The notes beneath the pieces were generated by a model. That model was not told where the DNA came from and searched no databases. It was given only the letters and a program-made list of their open reading frames with translations. Shown here piece after piece: positions 50,501 through 54,900 of a stretch of DNA of 64,000 nucleotides. The DNA lies in NCBI GenBank assembly GCA_024036415.1, contig JAMWET010003098.1, positions 62,001-126,000 of the forward strand, given 5' to 3'. The first letter of the stretch is position 1, and each line of letters starts with the position of its first letter. This DNA comes from Prochilodus magdalenae (taxonomy: Eukaryota > Chordata > Actinopteri > Characiformes > Prochilodontidae). The translations under genes were made by a program, and so were the position numbers.

Positions 50501-51472
50501 CCTGGCATACCAGGGTAGTTTGGGCATACCATAAATATGTCAAGACATTTTTTTGTAATTGTCCACTGACCACTGTTCTAACAGTGGGGTAGCTTGAACT
50601 CTAAACTGTTGGACAACAAGGCACTTTTCTAAGCCACTCTGGATAAGAGCGTCTTATACTCATTGTAACAAATGTGCTACAACGAGTATAAAACCATCTG
50701 GACAAAACTGAACCTCACAGTTAGATGGACCATAACCCTAAGCTTTAAACTGATGATAAGGTATGAATTGCTGCAGTGGGGTAAACGATTAAAATCTGCA
50801 TTAAATTCACATGTGGCCAGTGTTGGTGGACGGTTTAAATTTCCACCAGTTGTAGTGTATTGCCTTTGTTATTGGTTTTGTCTCATATTAGAGATGGCAC
50901 AATGCCACTGATACCGATATCAAATCCTGGAGTATTAGCTCATATACGACTTTTCTTCTTTCAGAACTTTCAAAACAAATCAGTCATGTCCATTTGGATC
51001 ACTCTGCTGGAACCCTCTGCTCCTCACATTTTCTAGATCACCTAAAAACAATGCAGTGGCTAAACTCATTTGCATTCTTTCTCCTTCCAACATCCAAACT
51101 AGCGTCTTGATAACCATCTATGTCCACTGCTTAATCATTCTGGAACTCCTGGTTTGGATTACTGTATAGAATATGTCGTTTCAGACGCAGCCGTAAACCT
51201 GTATGTCTAACATGCTATGAGTTTTGTAGTCATATTTATTTACGCTGTTCCACTCCTCCTTATTTCAGCCAAAGAAGCTTGGCTTCACAAACTTCAGTCA
51301 TCTAAGAAAGAGAAGACCTGATGACTCAGCAGACTACATCTGCCCGGTAGATGTGGCCATCTCACCTGTTTTAAATGGCAATCCACCCCGGCCCCAGGAA
51401 AGCTTCAGGGGTCTAAGCCCCATCGTGGACAAAGATGTGGATAGACTGGATCAGGTTGGACCAAAGAGCTGA
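7395..51472 (+). CDS. ppfibp2: liprin-beta-2, whole spliced coding region (27 exons)
   Basis: This cytoplasmic scaffold heterodimerises with liprin-alpha and acts at cell adhesions and presynaptic sites (family knowledge). Coding exons: 7395-7458, 13045-13250, 18896-18982, 22220-22333, 24910-25041, 30872-31114, 32327-32419, 33548-33640, 34762-34873, 36716-36748, 37940-38001, 40412-40487, 40634-40728, 40838-40905, 41043-41103, 41194-41223, 41877-41994, 42588-42620, 44969-45104, 45196-45324, 46294-46444, 48470-48581, 49221-49309, 49411-49533, 49662-49787, 50230-50418, 51269-51472. All have AG acceptors and GT donors and the phases join, giving about 992 residues with every exon included. Human beta-2 is about 876, so some exons are probably optional. 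Recognition rests on the N-terminus MASDASSMLEAALEQMD, the coiled-coil stretch VSVLTDQVEAQGEKIRDLE, the block FRRGGFRATAGPRL and three SAM domains. Diagnostic beta-2 residues such as LTVNDLLFLKVTSQLHHLS favour beta-2 over beta-1. Two alternative starts or ends are listed separately. Confidence 0.96.
8970..9316 (+). mobile_element. Tc1-like transposase C-terminal fragment (family 2)
   Basis: The frame ending in TGA at 9313-9315 reads HPPNLAQLRNSLMQEWLNID then VTYIQKLVQSMPSQIAAVHA. This is the typical C-terminus of Tc1/mariner transposases (leucine-rich stretch, QxLVxSMP, IAAV). The upstream text back to about 8970 is shared with the inverted copy at 11750-12040. Confidence 0.7.
9470..9645 (-). 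mobile_element. dispersed repeat related to the nested block at 17470-17735
   Basis: ATGGACCAAGAGAAATGGCC and CCAAAACTGTTTGGAAAGA match the reverse complement of 17560-17620. GGAGATACGCGTTTTTCTTT parallels 17695-17715. The class is not determined. Confidence 0.6.
10190..10685. repeat. degenerate minisatellite, about 30-bp unit
   Basis: A long tandem array whose unit approximates GTTTTAGTTGTACTGGGAGG plus about 10 nt. The last 170 bp contain two nearly identical 60-bp double units (GGAGATATTTTGATTGTACA then AGGAGCAGATTTAGTTG). Because the unit length is divisible by 3, it gives repetitive open frames on both strands (for example PVQLNLLLVQ-type repeats on minus). These are not taken as genes. 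Confidence 0.85.
11750..12040 (-). mobile_element. Tc1-like fragment, inverted partner of 8970-9316
   Basis: In reverse complement it contains GGTCTACCAGCAGTAGCTAA and GTCCAGTCCATGCCAAATCA, closely matching 9120-9140 and 9270-9290. It probably represents an independent insertion of the same family in the opposite direction. Confidence 0.75.
12351..12363 (-). promoter_or_regulatory. CTCF-like motif
   Basis: TGCCATCTGGTGG fits the reverse orientation of the CTCF core (CCASYAGRKGGCA). This is a single-motif match and occupancy is unknown. Confidence 0.4.
13045..13250 (+). CDS. ppfibp2: ppfibp2 exon 2
   Basis: The acceptor is CTCCAG. It completes the Gly codon and encodes about 68 residues including ERVLQLAEELKGALD and RQVPSNTAHTLLLWLDKSL. 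This is the poorly conserved N-terminal segment that corresponds to human VLHLIEDLRLALEML and the following helix. It ends in phase 0 at CTG|GTACGC. The opposite-strand frames here are shadows. Confidence 0.92.
15575..16264 (+). promoter_or_regulatory. putative alternative promoter / 5' UTR
   Basis: A CT-rich block switches to a purine-rich block and then to a moderately GC-rich stretch with no transposon similarity, immediately upstream of an in-phase mini-ORF with a strong donor. The transcription start cannot be placed. No clear TATA box was seen. Confidence 0.35.
16265..16312 (+). CDS. ppfibp2: putative alternative first coding exon of ppfibp2
   Basis: ATG in a fair context (G at -3, G at +4) opens MECDIDFYKHFAWLKK and runs directly into AAG|GTAAGC. 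The exon ends in phase 0, exactly what exon 3 (phase 0) needs, so splicing 16312 to 18896 would replace the 90-residue N-terminus by 16 residues. An upstream ATG at 16252 gives only a 7-codon ORF. The phase match and canonical donor are seen directly; use as a real isoform is inferred. Confidence 0.5.
17311..18045 (-). mobile_element. TIR DNA transposon, non-autonomous (family 3, with nested insert)
   Basis: The right end reads CTAAACTTTTGACTGGTACTGTA and the left end TACAGGATCTGATCAGAGGT then TTAGACACACC, giving degenerate inverted termini bounded by TA. Partial copies lie at 29960-30136 and 43823-44310 in the other orientation. A second repeat (about 17470-17735) seems nested inside, since 9470-9645 carries the same text without the outer element. 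No transposase remains. Confidence 0.65.
18896..18982 (+). CDS. ppfibp2: ppfibp2 exon 3 (start of coiled coil)
   Basis: Encodes VNLRALGNNESYQERLCRLE then GDKESLVLQ, matching the human beta-2 segment ASNETYQERLARLEGDKESL. It is 29 codons, phase 0 to 0, with a CACAG acceptor and CAG|GTAAGA donor. A long heptad region begins here. Confidence 0.95.
21049..21097. repeat. (CA)n microsatellite
   Basis: About 24 uninterrupted CA units followed by an AT-rich TATATAA stretch. Confidence 0.95.
22081..22190. repeat. (TC)n - (GTTC)3 - (TC)n compound microsatellite
   Basis: Two (TC)n tracts flank TGTGTCTCACTTGTTCGTTC and a further GTTC unit. It lies 30 bp upstream of the exon 4 acceptor and supplies the only long pyrimidine tract there. 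The open frames across it are low-complexity artefacts. Confidence 0.95.
22220..22333 (+). CDS. ppfibp2: ppfibp2 exon 4 (coiled coil)
   Basis: Encodes VSVLTDQVEAQGEKIRDLES and then SLEEHQHKLNSTEEMLQQ, the most recognisable liprin-beta coiled-coil signature. It is 38 codons, phase 0 to 0. The donor is CAG|GTAACA. The acceptor ACTCAG lacks a local pyrimidine tract. Confidence 0.97.
22334..24909 (+). other. ppfibp2 intron 4
   Basis: Holds a Tc1-like fragment at 22980-23470. The stretch 24180-24850 has more balanced composition and no repeat similarity, so it could contain regulatory sequence. No further exon was recognised. Confidence 0.7.
22980..23470 (-). mobile_element. Tc1-like transposon fragment (family 4)
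   Basis: The reverse-strand frame reads WNKDLCSDETKQSF, resembling the DE motif region of fish Tc1-like transposases. The surrounding text (TCATCTGAGCACAAATCTTT, GTGATTGTTGGCCTCTCTG) is also typical of such elements. It is heavily degenerate. Confidence 0.5.
24910..25041 (+). CDS. ppfibp2: ppfibp2 exon 5 (coiled coil)
   Basis: Encodes ELLSRTALESQKLDLIDEVS, YLKLKLVGMEERQ and ends VERQHKAE. This matches human beta-2 ELLSRTSLETQKLDL through LKLVGMEKEQ. It is 44 codons, phase 0 to 0. Confidence 0.96.
25323..25445 (+). repeat. tRNA-derived SINE-like sequence
   Basis: A B-box-like GGTTCAAATTC lies at 25372-25382. It is followed by a tail CCTTTGGATAAGGGTTCTAA typical of fish SINEs (usual form GGATAAGAGCGTCTGC). 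Confidence 0.55.
26108..26138. repeat. (TG)n microsatellite
   Basis: GT repeat with one GAGTG interruption. Confidence 0.85.
26566..27140 (-). mobile_element. Tc1-like transposon remnant (family 1)
   Basis: In reverse complement it contains GAATATTCAAGCTGCATGGG, identical in outline to 6478-6497. Its far end has the ACTTGGTGGGTAGATTTGAC start, as at 6070. The transposase is broken by many stops. Confidence 0.7.
28935..29947 (+). mobile_element. THAP-bearing DNA transposon, internally deleted
   Basis: The left terminus GGGGTACATGCACAC (28935-28949) and the reverse complement of the right terminus at 29933-29947 agree at 13 of 15 positions. Inside them, both ends carry related CAGCCAGCT and CTTCCGC blocks. 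AT lies immediately outside both ends, suggesting a 2-bp target duplication. The element carries one THAP domain but no transposase catalytic region. The combination of THAP, GGG-type ends and a 2-bp target site suggests an ISL2EU-type (THAP plus DDE transposase) element that lost its DDE part. The class assignment is inferred. Confidence 0.7.
29041..29464 (+). pseudogene. THAP-domain protein, frameshifted
   Basis: The first frame (29041-29283) starts MSQAKKFKFQRTDSATAEHC and holds a C2CH THAP zinc finger: CCVPLC, then about 43 residues, then CSRHF, with RHKW in the middle. It hits TGA at 29281, directly after REP. The +1 frame continues as ESKSGRRLLQKGAVPMLFEG, which contains the AVPxLF box that closes THAP domains, and stops at TGA 29462-29464. 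One extra base at about 29280 explains the break. An intact paralogue would normally continue into a transposase. It sits in intron 5 on the host strand and belongs to the element at 28935-29947. The minus-strand frames here are shadows. Confidence 0.8.
29960..30136 (+). mobile_element. family 3 TIR element, 3' part only
   Basis: Ends TGACTGGTACTGTA. GGTATATCAGGATATG and GTCTAAAGAATCTTTAAAATA are shared with 44200-44290. It is a truncated copy of the element complete at 17311-18045. Confidence 0.6.
30872..31114 (+). CDS. ppfibp2: ppfibp2 exon 6 (probably optional)
   Basis: The acceptor CCTGACAG opens 81 phase-0 codons. About 30 coiled-coil residues (SVVNLISELQEQMCRIQQEL, SSKIQEKKA) are followed by a Gly/Glu/Asp-rich low-complexity tail ending near GPEEISRCGKES. 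It sits between exon 5 (ending HKAE) and exon 7 (starting GLLQEL), which are contiguous in human beta-2 as I recall it, so inclusion is probably alternative. The donor is uncertain: GTAGGC at 31115 or GTATGA at 31124 (adding V-G-T). Both keep phase 0 and both have a weak -1 base. Confidence 0.75.
31115..32326 (+). other. ppfibp2 intron 6
   Basis: 1.2 kb of non-coding sequence with no recognised element. Confidence 0.6.
32327..32419 (+). CDS. ppfibp2: ppfibp2 exon 7 (coiled coil)
   Basis: Encodes GLLQELRLLKNKVEELEDEK then SQYERKLKATK, matching human beta-2 ELLQELRHLKIKVEELENER through KLKATK. It is 31 codons, phase 0 to 0, with an AAACAG acceptor. Confidence 0.96.
32602..33159. mobile_element. 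TIR element of a common fish palindromic family
   Basis: Left end TACACCGTCCAGCCACCTCA; the right end carries GAAACAAGGAGGTGACCTAA and a degenerate inverted terminus. Internal text (CACAGGACGCTGCCCAC, CACACACTAACACACCACCA, TGTGGTGGTCCTGTGGGG) is that of a non-coding palindromic DNA element I recognise as very abundant in teleosts. The copy is partly deleted. Confidence 0.65.
33237..33275. repeat. (AAT)n microsatellite
   Basis: About 12 AAT units then AAGAAGAAG. Confidence 0.9.
33548..33640 (+). CDS. ppfibp2: ppfibp2 exon 8 (beta-1-like coiled-coil exon)
   Basis: Encodes SLVTQLSSLRLTVEQLQVER then QQWEERSRSLQ. It aligns with human liprin-beta-1 SLMAKLSSMKIKVGQMQYEK, a segment I recall as missing from human beta-2. 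It is 31 codons, phase 0 to 0. The donor CAG|GTGCCC is weak and is followed by a 200-bp CT-rich tract, so regulated inclusion is plausible. A 212-codon open frame through this exon is just read-through into that tract. Confidence 0.88.
34201..34243. repeat. (AAT)n microsatellite
   Basis: About 13 AAT units. Confidence 0.9.
34400..34515 (+). repeat. LINE/SINE 3' tail
   Basis: GCCCTGTGATGGGCTCTTGG then GGGTGTTGCTTGCCTTTCGC and a terminal GATGAGTAAATGAATGAA. This is the conserved 3' tail widely found on fish L2-type LINEs and dependent SINEs. Confidence 0.6.
34762..34873 (+). CDS. ppfibp2: ppfibp2 exon 9 (coiled coil)
   Basis: Encodes AEISSLQQLLQCKNAEIENL then QAQLLSKAPVSVDSAER and one base of the next codon. 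It corresponds to human AEVAQLQEQVALKDAEIERL. The donor is GAGAG|GTACGT and the exon ends in phase 1. Confidence 0.94.
34874..36715 (+). other. ppfibp2 intron 9
   Basis: Contains TA/CA repeats (35536-35583) and a solo-LTR-like block (35728-36188). Confidence 0.75.
35728..36188 (-). mobile_element. solo-LTR-like block
   Basis: 461 bp beginning TG and ending CA on the plus strand. Read on minus it starts TGTCACGCTTCCGGG, has a GC-rich promoter-like first third with TGACGTCA at 36113-36120 and a TATTTAAAG box, and an AATAAA signal (plus-strand TTTATT at 35784) before its end. No internal retroelement genes adjoin it. The target-site duplication is not clear. Confidence 0.6.
36716..36748 (+). 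CDS. ppfibp2: ppfibp2 exon 10, 33-nt microexon
   Basis: Acceptor ACTATTAG, donor AAC|GTAAGG, phase 1 to 1. When included, residues between SAER and QELQ become EEIYRRRLNTKH. When skipped, a single Asp codon forms (SAER-D-QELQ), as in human beta-2 TERDQEIQ. The insert aligns position by position with the optional beta-1 insert ENFKKKLKEKN. A TGC in the pyrimidine tract 13 nt upstream (36701-36703) is where SRRM4-type neural microexon enhancers usually sit. Confidence 0.85.
36749..37939 (+). other. ppfibp2 intron 10
   Basis: 1.2 kb of non-coding sequence. A 15-nt ACAG-bounded string at 37205-37219 with a following GTGTCT was considered as a further microexon but has no homology support. Confidence 0.6.
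37940..38001 (+). CDS. ppfibp2: ppfibp2 exon 11 (coiled coil)
   Basis: Encodes QELQKLKTGMELLIAANDEK after a split first codon, matching human DQEIQRLKMGMETLLLANED. Acceptor TCAACAG, donor AAG|GTAAAT, ends phase 0. Confidence 0.96.
38002..40411 (+). other. ppfibp2 intron 11
   Basis: Contains the 38283-38789 solo-LTR-like block. The remainder is AT-rich with no recognised gene. GGCAAGGG/CCCTTGCC strings near 39726 and 39832 can pair but no known element was identified. Confidence 0.7.
38283..38789 (-). mobile_element. solo-LTR-like block
   Basis: 507 bp with TG...CA ends. On minus it begins TGTCAGGCCGTCCCAGG, is GC-rich at first and has AATAAAGC (plus TTTATT at 38328) close to its end TGCCACCATTACA. 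The nonamer AGGTTCTTT occurs just outside both ends (38271-38279 and 38795-38803) and may reflect the insertion site, although nine bases is long for an LTR target duplication. The 119-codon minus frame inside is not a gene. Confidence 0.6.
40412..40487 (+). CDS. ppfibp2: ppfibp2 exon 12 (end of coiled coil)
   Basis: Encodes DRRIEELSLLLSHCRQFRDG then MTVVL, matching human DRRIEELTGLLNQYR. The acceptor is T-rich and the donor TTC|GTAAGC. Ends phase 1. Confidence 0.95.
40634..40728 (+). CDS. ppfibp2: ppfibp2 exon 13 (tandem acceptor)
   Basis: Encodes an acidic stretch ASVQGSSEEEEQSGGVKTKA. Two acceptors six bases apart (CATAAG at 40633 and CCTCAG at 40639) are both in phase and differ by two residues (S-A). 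The upstream one is listed. Donor GAG|GTATAT, ends phase 0. It corresponds to human VTQGPSERTLSINEEEPEGG only loosely. Confidence 0.82.
40838..40905 (+). CDS. ppfibp2: ppfibp2 exon 14 (Ser/Pro linker)
   Basis: Encodes LTSSASSPILASTLSSPKET then ES, ending phase 2 at CCAG|GTACAG. It is part of the disordered linker before the SCSMEDL motif. Confidence 0.82.
41043..41103 (+). CDS. ppfibp2: ppfibp2 exon 15 (SCSxEDL motif)
   Basis: Completes an Arg codon and encodes PQTKHLSCSMEDLKGGATQK, matching human RAQKKLSCSLEDLRSES. Acceptor GTCTTAG, ends phase 0 at AAG|GTCAGC. The motif is a good anchor within a fast-evolving linker. Confidence 0.92.
41194..41223 (+). CDS. ppfibp2: ppfibp2 exon 16 (30-nt exon)
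   Basis: A ten-codon phase-0 exon TPVEAVSSEE between GTGTAG and GAG|GTATAC. It is assigned from splice sites and phase only. No homologue is recalled, so it may be optional or a false call. Confidence 0.6.
41224..41876 (+). other. ppfibp2 intron 16
   Basis: Short AT-rich intron. Nothing recognised apart from a possible repeat scrap near 41340-41470. Confidence 0.6.
41877..41994 (+). CDS. ppfibp2: ppfibp2 exon 17 (hydrophilic linker)
   Basis: Encodes NQNLDSKQQTGKSPQPENGK then SDSSEARSQEGSEDGDLNL. It corresponds by position to human PNGEAAKSPPTICQPD. Acceptor TTTTCAG, ends phase 1 at CTAC|GTATGA. Confidence 0.85.
41995..42587 (+). other. ppfibp2 intron 17
   Basis: 593 bp of non-coding sequence. 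The T/C-rich end forms the pyrimidine tract of the exon 18 microexon. Confidence 0.6.
42588..42620 (+). CDS. ppfibp2: ppfibp2 exon 18, 33-nt SASAP microexon
   Basis: Acceptor TTGAAG, donor TTAG|GTACCT, phase 1 to 1. It encodes RRCRSASAPVL (first codon split) and aligns with the optional liprin-beta-1 segment DRKRSASAPTL, also 11 residues. Skipping leaves the frame intact because exon 19 also starts in phase 1. The RSxSAP core suggests a phosphorylation and 14-3-3-type docking site (inference). Confidence 0.82.
   Translation, partial: VAAGVQVLRF
42754..42839 (+). CDS. ppfibp2: possible alternative terminal exon of ppfibp2
   Basis: The acceptor TTTGATCAG (42753) opens a phase-1-compatible frame, SVVGGPEAGPELALTRSTQP then LPLFGVE, ending at TAA 42837-42839. 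An AATAAA lies at 43078-43083, about 240 bp downstream, but inside SINE-like text. If used, the protein would end after the linker and lack all SAM domains. No homology supports it. Confidence 0.25.
42840..44968 (+). other. rest of ppfibp2 intron 18
   Basis: Contains a SINE-like tail (about 43045-43115, GCATGTGCTAAATGAATGCA) and a family 3 element (43823-44310). Confidence 0.65.
43823..44310 (+). mobile_element. family 3 TIR element, 5' part
   Basis: Starts TACACATACCAGTCAAACGT, the inverse of the 18022-18045 terminus. It shares GCAGGAGGATAAAACAGC and CAGACATCTCACCAGCTGTA with the other copies. The right terminus is lost. Confidence 0.6.
44969..45104 (+). CDS. ppfibp2: ppfibp2 exon 19
   Basis: Encodes KTEKMEDTSTSDPSPVSSGV, DSGQHSPVSQENLKNNKS and IRKLWGK. 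This matches human STSSGTESGPQSPLTPDGK through GIKKFWGK. The basic LWGK motif marks the start of the conserved pre-SAM block. Acceptor TTCTGCAG, ends phase 2 at AAA|GTGAGT. Confidence 0.95.
45196..45324 (+). CDS. ppfibp2: ppfibp2 exon 20 (conserved pre-SAM block)
   Basis: Encodes IRRTQSGGLQGDDLEPTEFR then RGGFRATAGPRLARTPDSGR. This matches human IRRTQSG and AEFRRGGLRATAGPRLSRTR, a block conserved in both vertebrate liprin-betas. Acceptor TTTAG, ends phase 2 at CCG|GTAAGC. Confidence 0.97.
45596..46128 (+). mobile_element. Tc1-like element, internally deleted, intact ends
   Basis: The left end CAGGGGTTGGACAATGAAAC (45596) and the inverted right end GTTTCAATTTCATTGTCCAA CCCCTG (46103-46128) are flanked on both sides by TA, the Tc1 target duplication. 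Inside, MGDIPEFKRGHIVGARLAGA through VSRATVSRVMSAYHQEGRTS is the N-terminal DNA-binding helix-turn-helix of a Tc1 transposase, ending at a stop. The catalytic core is deleted, leaving only degenerate scraps (LEEWPKIPLTTVQD). It fills over half of intron 20. Confidence 0.9.
46294..46444 (+). CDS. ppfibp2: ppfibp2 exon 21 (SAM domain 1, first part)
   Basis: Encodes DMSIPFSKWTAEQVCGWLED, YGLGQYVNLARQWVVSGQTL and LSATPQEFEK. The WTAEQVCGWLED helix and GQTLL loop are classic SAM features, matching human FAQWSTERVCAWLEDFGLAQ. SAM repeats of liprin-beta bind liprin-alpha SAMs. Acceptor CTTAG, ends phase 0. Confidence 0.97.
46833..46846 (+). promoter_or_regulatory. CTCF-like motif
   Basis: CCACTAGGTGGCAG matches the CTCF core at every conserved position. 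Occupancy is unknown. Confidence 0.5.
47165..48385. mobile_element. long inverted-repeat element (foldback/TIR type)
   Basis: The left arm (about 47230-47370) contains CCAAAACACTTTAACAAACT and AAATTCTGACGGAAAGGGTA. The right arm (about 48198-48310), reversed, contains CCAAAACACTTTAACAAACT and GAATTCTGACAGAAAGTGTA. A second, inner inverted pair GTCTAAACCACATG / CATGTGGTTTAGAC lies at 47869-47882 and 47997-48010. No coding capacity was seen. The frame at 48234-48686 merely crosses the right arm into exon 22. Confidence 0.75.
48470..48581 (+). CDS. ppfibp2: ppfibp2 exon 22 (end of SAM 1, start of SAM 2)
   Basis: Encodes EMGIKHPLHRKKLQLALRSF, SNKAMEKSSELDHIWVT. The human counterpart is ELGIKHPLHRKKLVLAVKAI, with DHIWVTRWLDD starting SAM 2. 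Donor CAC|GTGAGT, ends phase 1. A Met replaces the usual Leu in E(L)GIKH. Confidence 0.97.
49221..49309 (+). CDS. ppfibp2: ppfibp2 exon 23 (SAM domain 2)
   Basis: Encodes WLDDIGLPQYKDQFHESRVD then GRMLQYLTV, nearly identical to human beta-2. Phase 1 to 0. Confidence 0.98.
49411..49533 (+). CDS. ppfibp2: ppfibp2 exon 24 (SAM domain 2, end)
   Basis: Encodes NDLLFLKVTSQLHHLSIKCA, IHVLHANKFNPHCLRRRPGD and E. The TSQLHHLSIKCAIHVLH wording distinguishes beta-2 from beta-1 (VSVLHHLSIKRAIQVLR). 41 codons, phase 0 to 0. Confidence 0.98.
49662..49787 (+). CDS. ppfibp2: ppfibp2 exon 25 (SAM domain 3)
   Basis: Encodes NRTSPSEVVQWSNHRVMEWL then RAVDLAEYAPNLRGSGVHGG and LI, the third SAM with its invariant RGSGVHGG loop. 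42 codons, phase 0 to 0, donor ATA|GTGAGT. Confidence 0.98.
50230..50418 (+). CDS. ppfibp2: ppfibp2 exon 26 (end of SAM 3)
   Basis: Encodes ILEPRFNSETLAMLLNIPPQ, KTLLRRHLATNFNSLVGLPA and QQEKREYANASGHTPLTTTA then KVR. It tracks human ILEPRFTGDTLAMLLNIPPQ closely. 63 codons, phase 0 to 0. Confidence 0.98.
50419..51268 (+). other. ppfibp2 intron 26
   Basis: Contains a SINE-type tail (GCCACTCTGGATAAGAGCGT near 50632-50651). Otherwise nothing recognised. Confidence 0.65.
51269..51472 (+). CDS. ppfibp2: ppfibp2 exon 27 (C-terminal tail and stop)
   Basis: Encodes PKKLGFTNFSHLRKRRPDDS, ADYICPVDVAISP and ends DVDRLDQVGPKS-stop. Human counterparts are PRKLGFSHFGNIRKKK, DYICPMEP and LDGLDQVGQIS. TGA lies at 51470-51472. 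The C-terminal residues are variable within the family. Confidence 0.97.
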   Translation, partial: PKKLGFTNFSHLRKRRPDDSADYICPVDVAISPVLNGNPPRPQESFRGLSPIVDKDVDRLDQVGPKS

Positions 51473-51930
51473 ACCCCCGATCTATGCACTCTCAGACTGT
51501 AACGCTCTTCTTCAGTCGATAGGTCTATGCTTGCTCCTTCACCTACACTCAGATGGACAGCTTCACAGTAACCTCAGCCCATGCTGCTTGATGAATTAGG
51601 TATATGATTCTCAACTGGTTCATCTGGACATGCTTTAAGAATCATATGGACTTCTTACAAGTGAGAAGACGTTTGCTTTGAATTATGTTATTGTTGTTGG
51701 CATGCTGAAAACCCGGGAGCTGGTGTAATGATTCATTGCCAGAGCGTTCAAAATACTGAATCAGCAATGCTAAATGGTTAACATGGTAAACAGCAGCAAA
51801 TATACAAACTGTGCAGTTGTCTCTCTTTCTCTCTTGTTCAGAGGTTAATGATCAGTAATTGTCATTTTCCATCTTCAAATCTTGTAAAAACATTAAAGCC
51901 AATAAATTAAAATATACTTTGACAAGAAGA
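51473..51930 (+). other. ppfibp2 3' UTR
   Basis: About 450 bp from the stop to a cluster of signals: ATTAAA at 51892-51897 and AATAAA at 51901-51906. A further AATAAA at 51955-51960 could give a slightly longer end. The exact cleavage site is not visible. Confidence 0.7.
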
Positions 51931-54900
51931 CACACTTGTGTGGCTTGATTATCCAATAAATAAAACAACTAAAGCATTTATAAGTCTGATAATAAAGGAA
52001 ATCACTGCTTATACTCCCCATCTGAAAGTATATTTATTTTAAAATGCATCAAAATGGTCTTGCTGTTTTTAATAGAACACAGAGGAAACAACCCACTTGC
52101 CACAGTGGTTTAATTTAATTTATGCAGTTTTCCTATTTGCGTAGATTTGAGAGGATCTCGTGGCTTGAATATGAGCTGTTTACAGACACATTTTTCTCAT
52201 ACGTATGAATTTCTCTCTCTTTCACGAACAATTGGGTCTTTGGAATGGCTCAATTTGTAAACAGGAACTCGCTCAGACTTGGGCACTGTACAACCCACGG
52301 ACCACATCCGCTTGTCTGACCCGCTTGCGTGAGATTGTTTGTAAATTAAAGGTCAAAAGTAAATGTGTTACTGCGACACCTATTACAGTGTGATAGGTCC
52401 ACATAATACAACAACACTGCTTTTATTTTGAAGGGAACTGTTTAGTTTTTGTTTTCATGTTTTTTTATGACTGCTAACAAGCGTTTATCAATACTTAAGA
52501 TACTTTTTCAAAAATCTAAACACAGCAACACATCTACCACATACAAAAAGCCAAATAGTTAATCTCCTGTTCAAAAGCACGTTCTTAACTAAATACCAAC
52601 TCTGCATTTCACAACGAAAACAAAGTTTCCTCTATATACGCTAACTCTGTTACAACACAGCAAACCTGGTTCAGTATCCAGTCCTTCTTTAATAACACCA
52701 GCGCAGATTCTGAGGAACATAGTCAATCACTGCACAACCACCGTCAAAAACAGTTGATGGCATTACAGAAACAGTATTACCTCTCTCAGCAAAAAACAGA
52801 CATTATTACATCCGCTGTTTTCTTGTAAGTTGGTTCATTTTTACTGTAATCCACTACATTTGGACCATCCTTGTTCTGCCTTGCCTAAAGAATGCATTGT
52901 TTAATTTATTCTCCAGAGTAGTTTTCCTATAGGGGGTTAGATACTGCCTCCTTGTGGTCATTTCGTGTAGCTGAAAGTAACCTTGGCCTAAGCTACTTCC
53001 TGTATCGTCTTGGGAGCAGAGACCACATTTCCCAAGGCAGCAGTTTTCCACTCTGAAAAGCAGCATAAACGTTTGAGTTCTGGACATTATTTGTCTGTAA
53101 GTAATGTTTCTGTCTTAGTAAACTAGATTCCATTCAGATAATTCAGAGTTATTTCAAATTTCTAGGTTTGCCTAGCTTAGCTGCTAGTCATGCTAGCTCT
53201 ATGGGTTTTTGTGTGGTGTTAGCTTTAGCGTGTTTATGCACTTAAATGTATAGGGCTAGCTACCATGCTACTTCTGTATTTCTCATATGTGAAGTTCAAG
53301 TTATCGGTTCCTTTCATTGGGTTCTGCATTTTTACCAATTACCACTACCAATTCCTCTTCTATTACTGCTACTACTTCTTCTAAAGACCTGTATAAACGC
53401 TAATTGATACCTCAAGTAAACACAAGGAAAGTACGCCTTGTGGAGTCTTTTGAACATCAGCAACTTTATTCAAGACCAAGGGTTAGCTAGCTGTCTAGTT
53501 CTGCAGACACAGGAGAAGGCTGTGCGAGGGCAGCATAGTCCTGCTATGTTCACATTATTGAGTTCATGTGGGTTTCGATCGGCTTTCAACTCCATGACTC
53601 TCTAAAAGTCATTAAACACAGTATTTGAACACACTTTCAGTCGGTCCTACTGTACATACCATAACTCATGTTTCCATGCAGGGGGGCATAGTGTAAAACT
53701 CTCTATATTACAAGATATTACAGGTATTTAGGCTAGACACCATACCTGGACATATTGGTGCCGGAGTTCCTTAACCCTCTCACTGTTCCTATCAAAAGTA
53801 ATTTTGAAACTCTGTATTTAGACAGAATCGGGGCAGTGGTTGTCAGGCTAACACTTGTGAAATACCTGGTTATTTATTTATCATTCAGTCTGAATTTCTC
53901 TAAGTTTTAGTCCAGTGTCAGCAATGACCATGTCTACACTGGCATGCTCCTGGTCTTCACTCAGGAGTTTTCCCCTTCCACCAGAGGGAGGCAGTCCTTT
54001 ACTCCTTTACTGTAAAGGAACAAAAATACAACCTATGTTGTACCTGTGGCCTGCAGCTACAATAAGATAAAGCATCAGTAGGAATATACTTGTAGAATAT
54101 ATTGTCTACCTATTAGTTTGTTTAAAAGTCCAAATAATGGAGGCCACAGTCGACCGTCTGAGATTAGGCTGCGTTCTTTCATCAGCCTATCTCAGTGATA
54201 GACCATGGTTTATCACATGGTCTATAATGGTGGCTCTAATTTCATCAGTGACAGTAGTTCTTACCCTTCGTGGAACACCACCACACATTCTTACTCCTCT
54301 CCCTTGTCCTGGCCCAACTATTCCTCCTCCTTGTGCAAAAATGTTGCAGAACTTTGCATTTTATATGATATTTAAGGTTTTCGTTTTTGACATGCTGTGT
54401 GCAAGCATTTGTGAATAAGACAAGAAAGGTCCAGAGTTTTGTTACTGGGTAACCTTGTGTGTACAGAAAGCGTAAGCAGTGTAGAAACATGTTAAATGAT
54501 TGCATTTAATGCAAAAACAACATGAATTGTATTAATGGTCTAGCCCACTAATCACTGATGTTGCGTTAACTGTGTTTAAAGTTTTGAAAATGTGACTACA
54601 GATTGGACAAAAGGATGTTAGCAGTGCGCTTATGCATCTTTACTCAAATGTGTCAGTGGATGTGTTGGGCAGCTTTCAAGAAGTTAGCTCTTAGCCCTTA
54701 AATATGTTAGCTAACGTTAAAAATAGAAAGAAGCAGAATGCAGAAGTCAAAGGTAAAACAGTGTGCGTAGTTGTGGAGAACAGAGAGCAGTGTTTCGATA
54801 CTGGTCTTTGAAAAACTTGCTATTTTATGTCAAGTTGTGAGCTAATTTCTTTTTTTAAACATTGCAAAATGTTATATTTTAGGTTGATGAAATAATGATA

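Noticed and set aside
52854..53087. 77-codon minus frame that might be a divergent first exon
   Set aside because: No splice-phased continuation, no recognised domain, AT-rich context.
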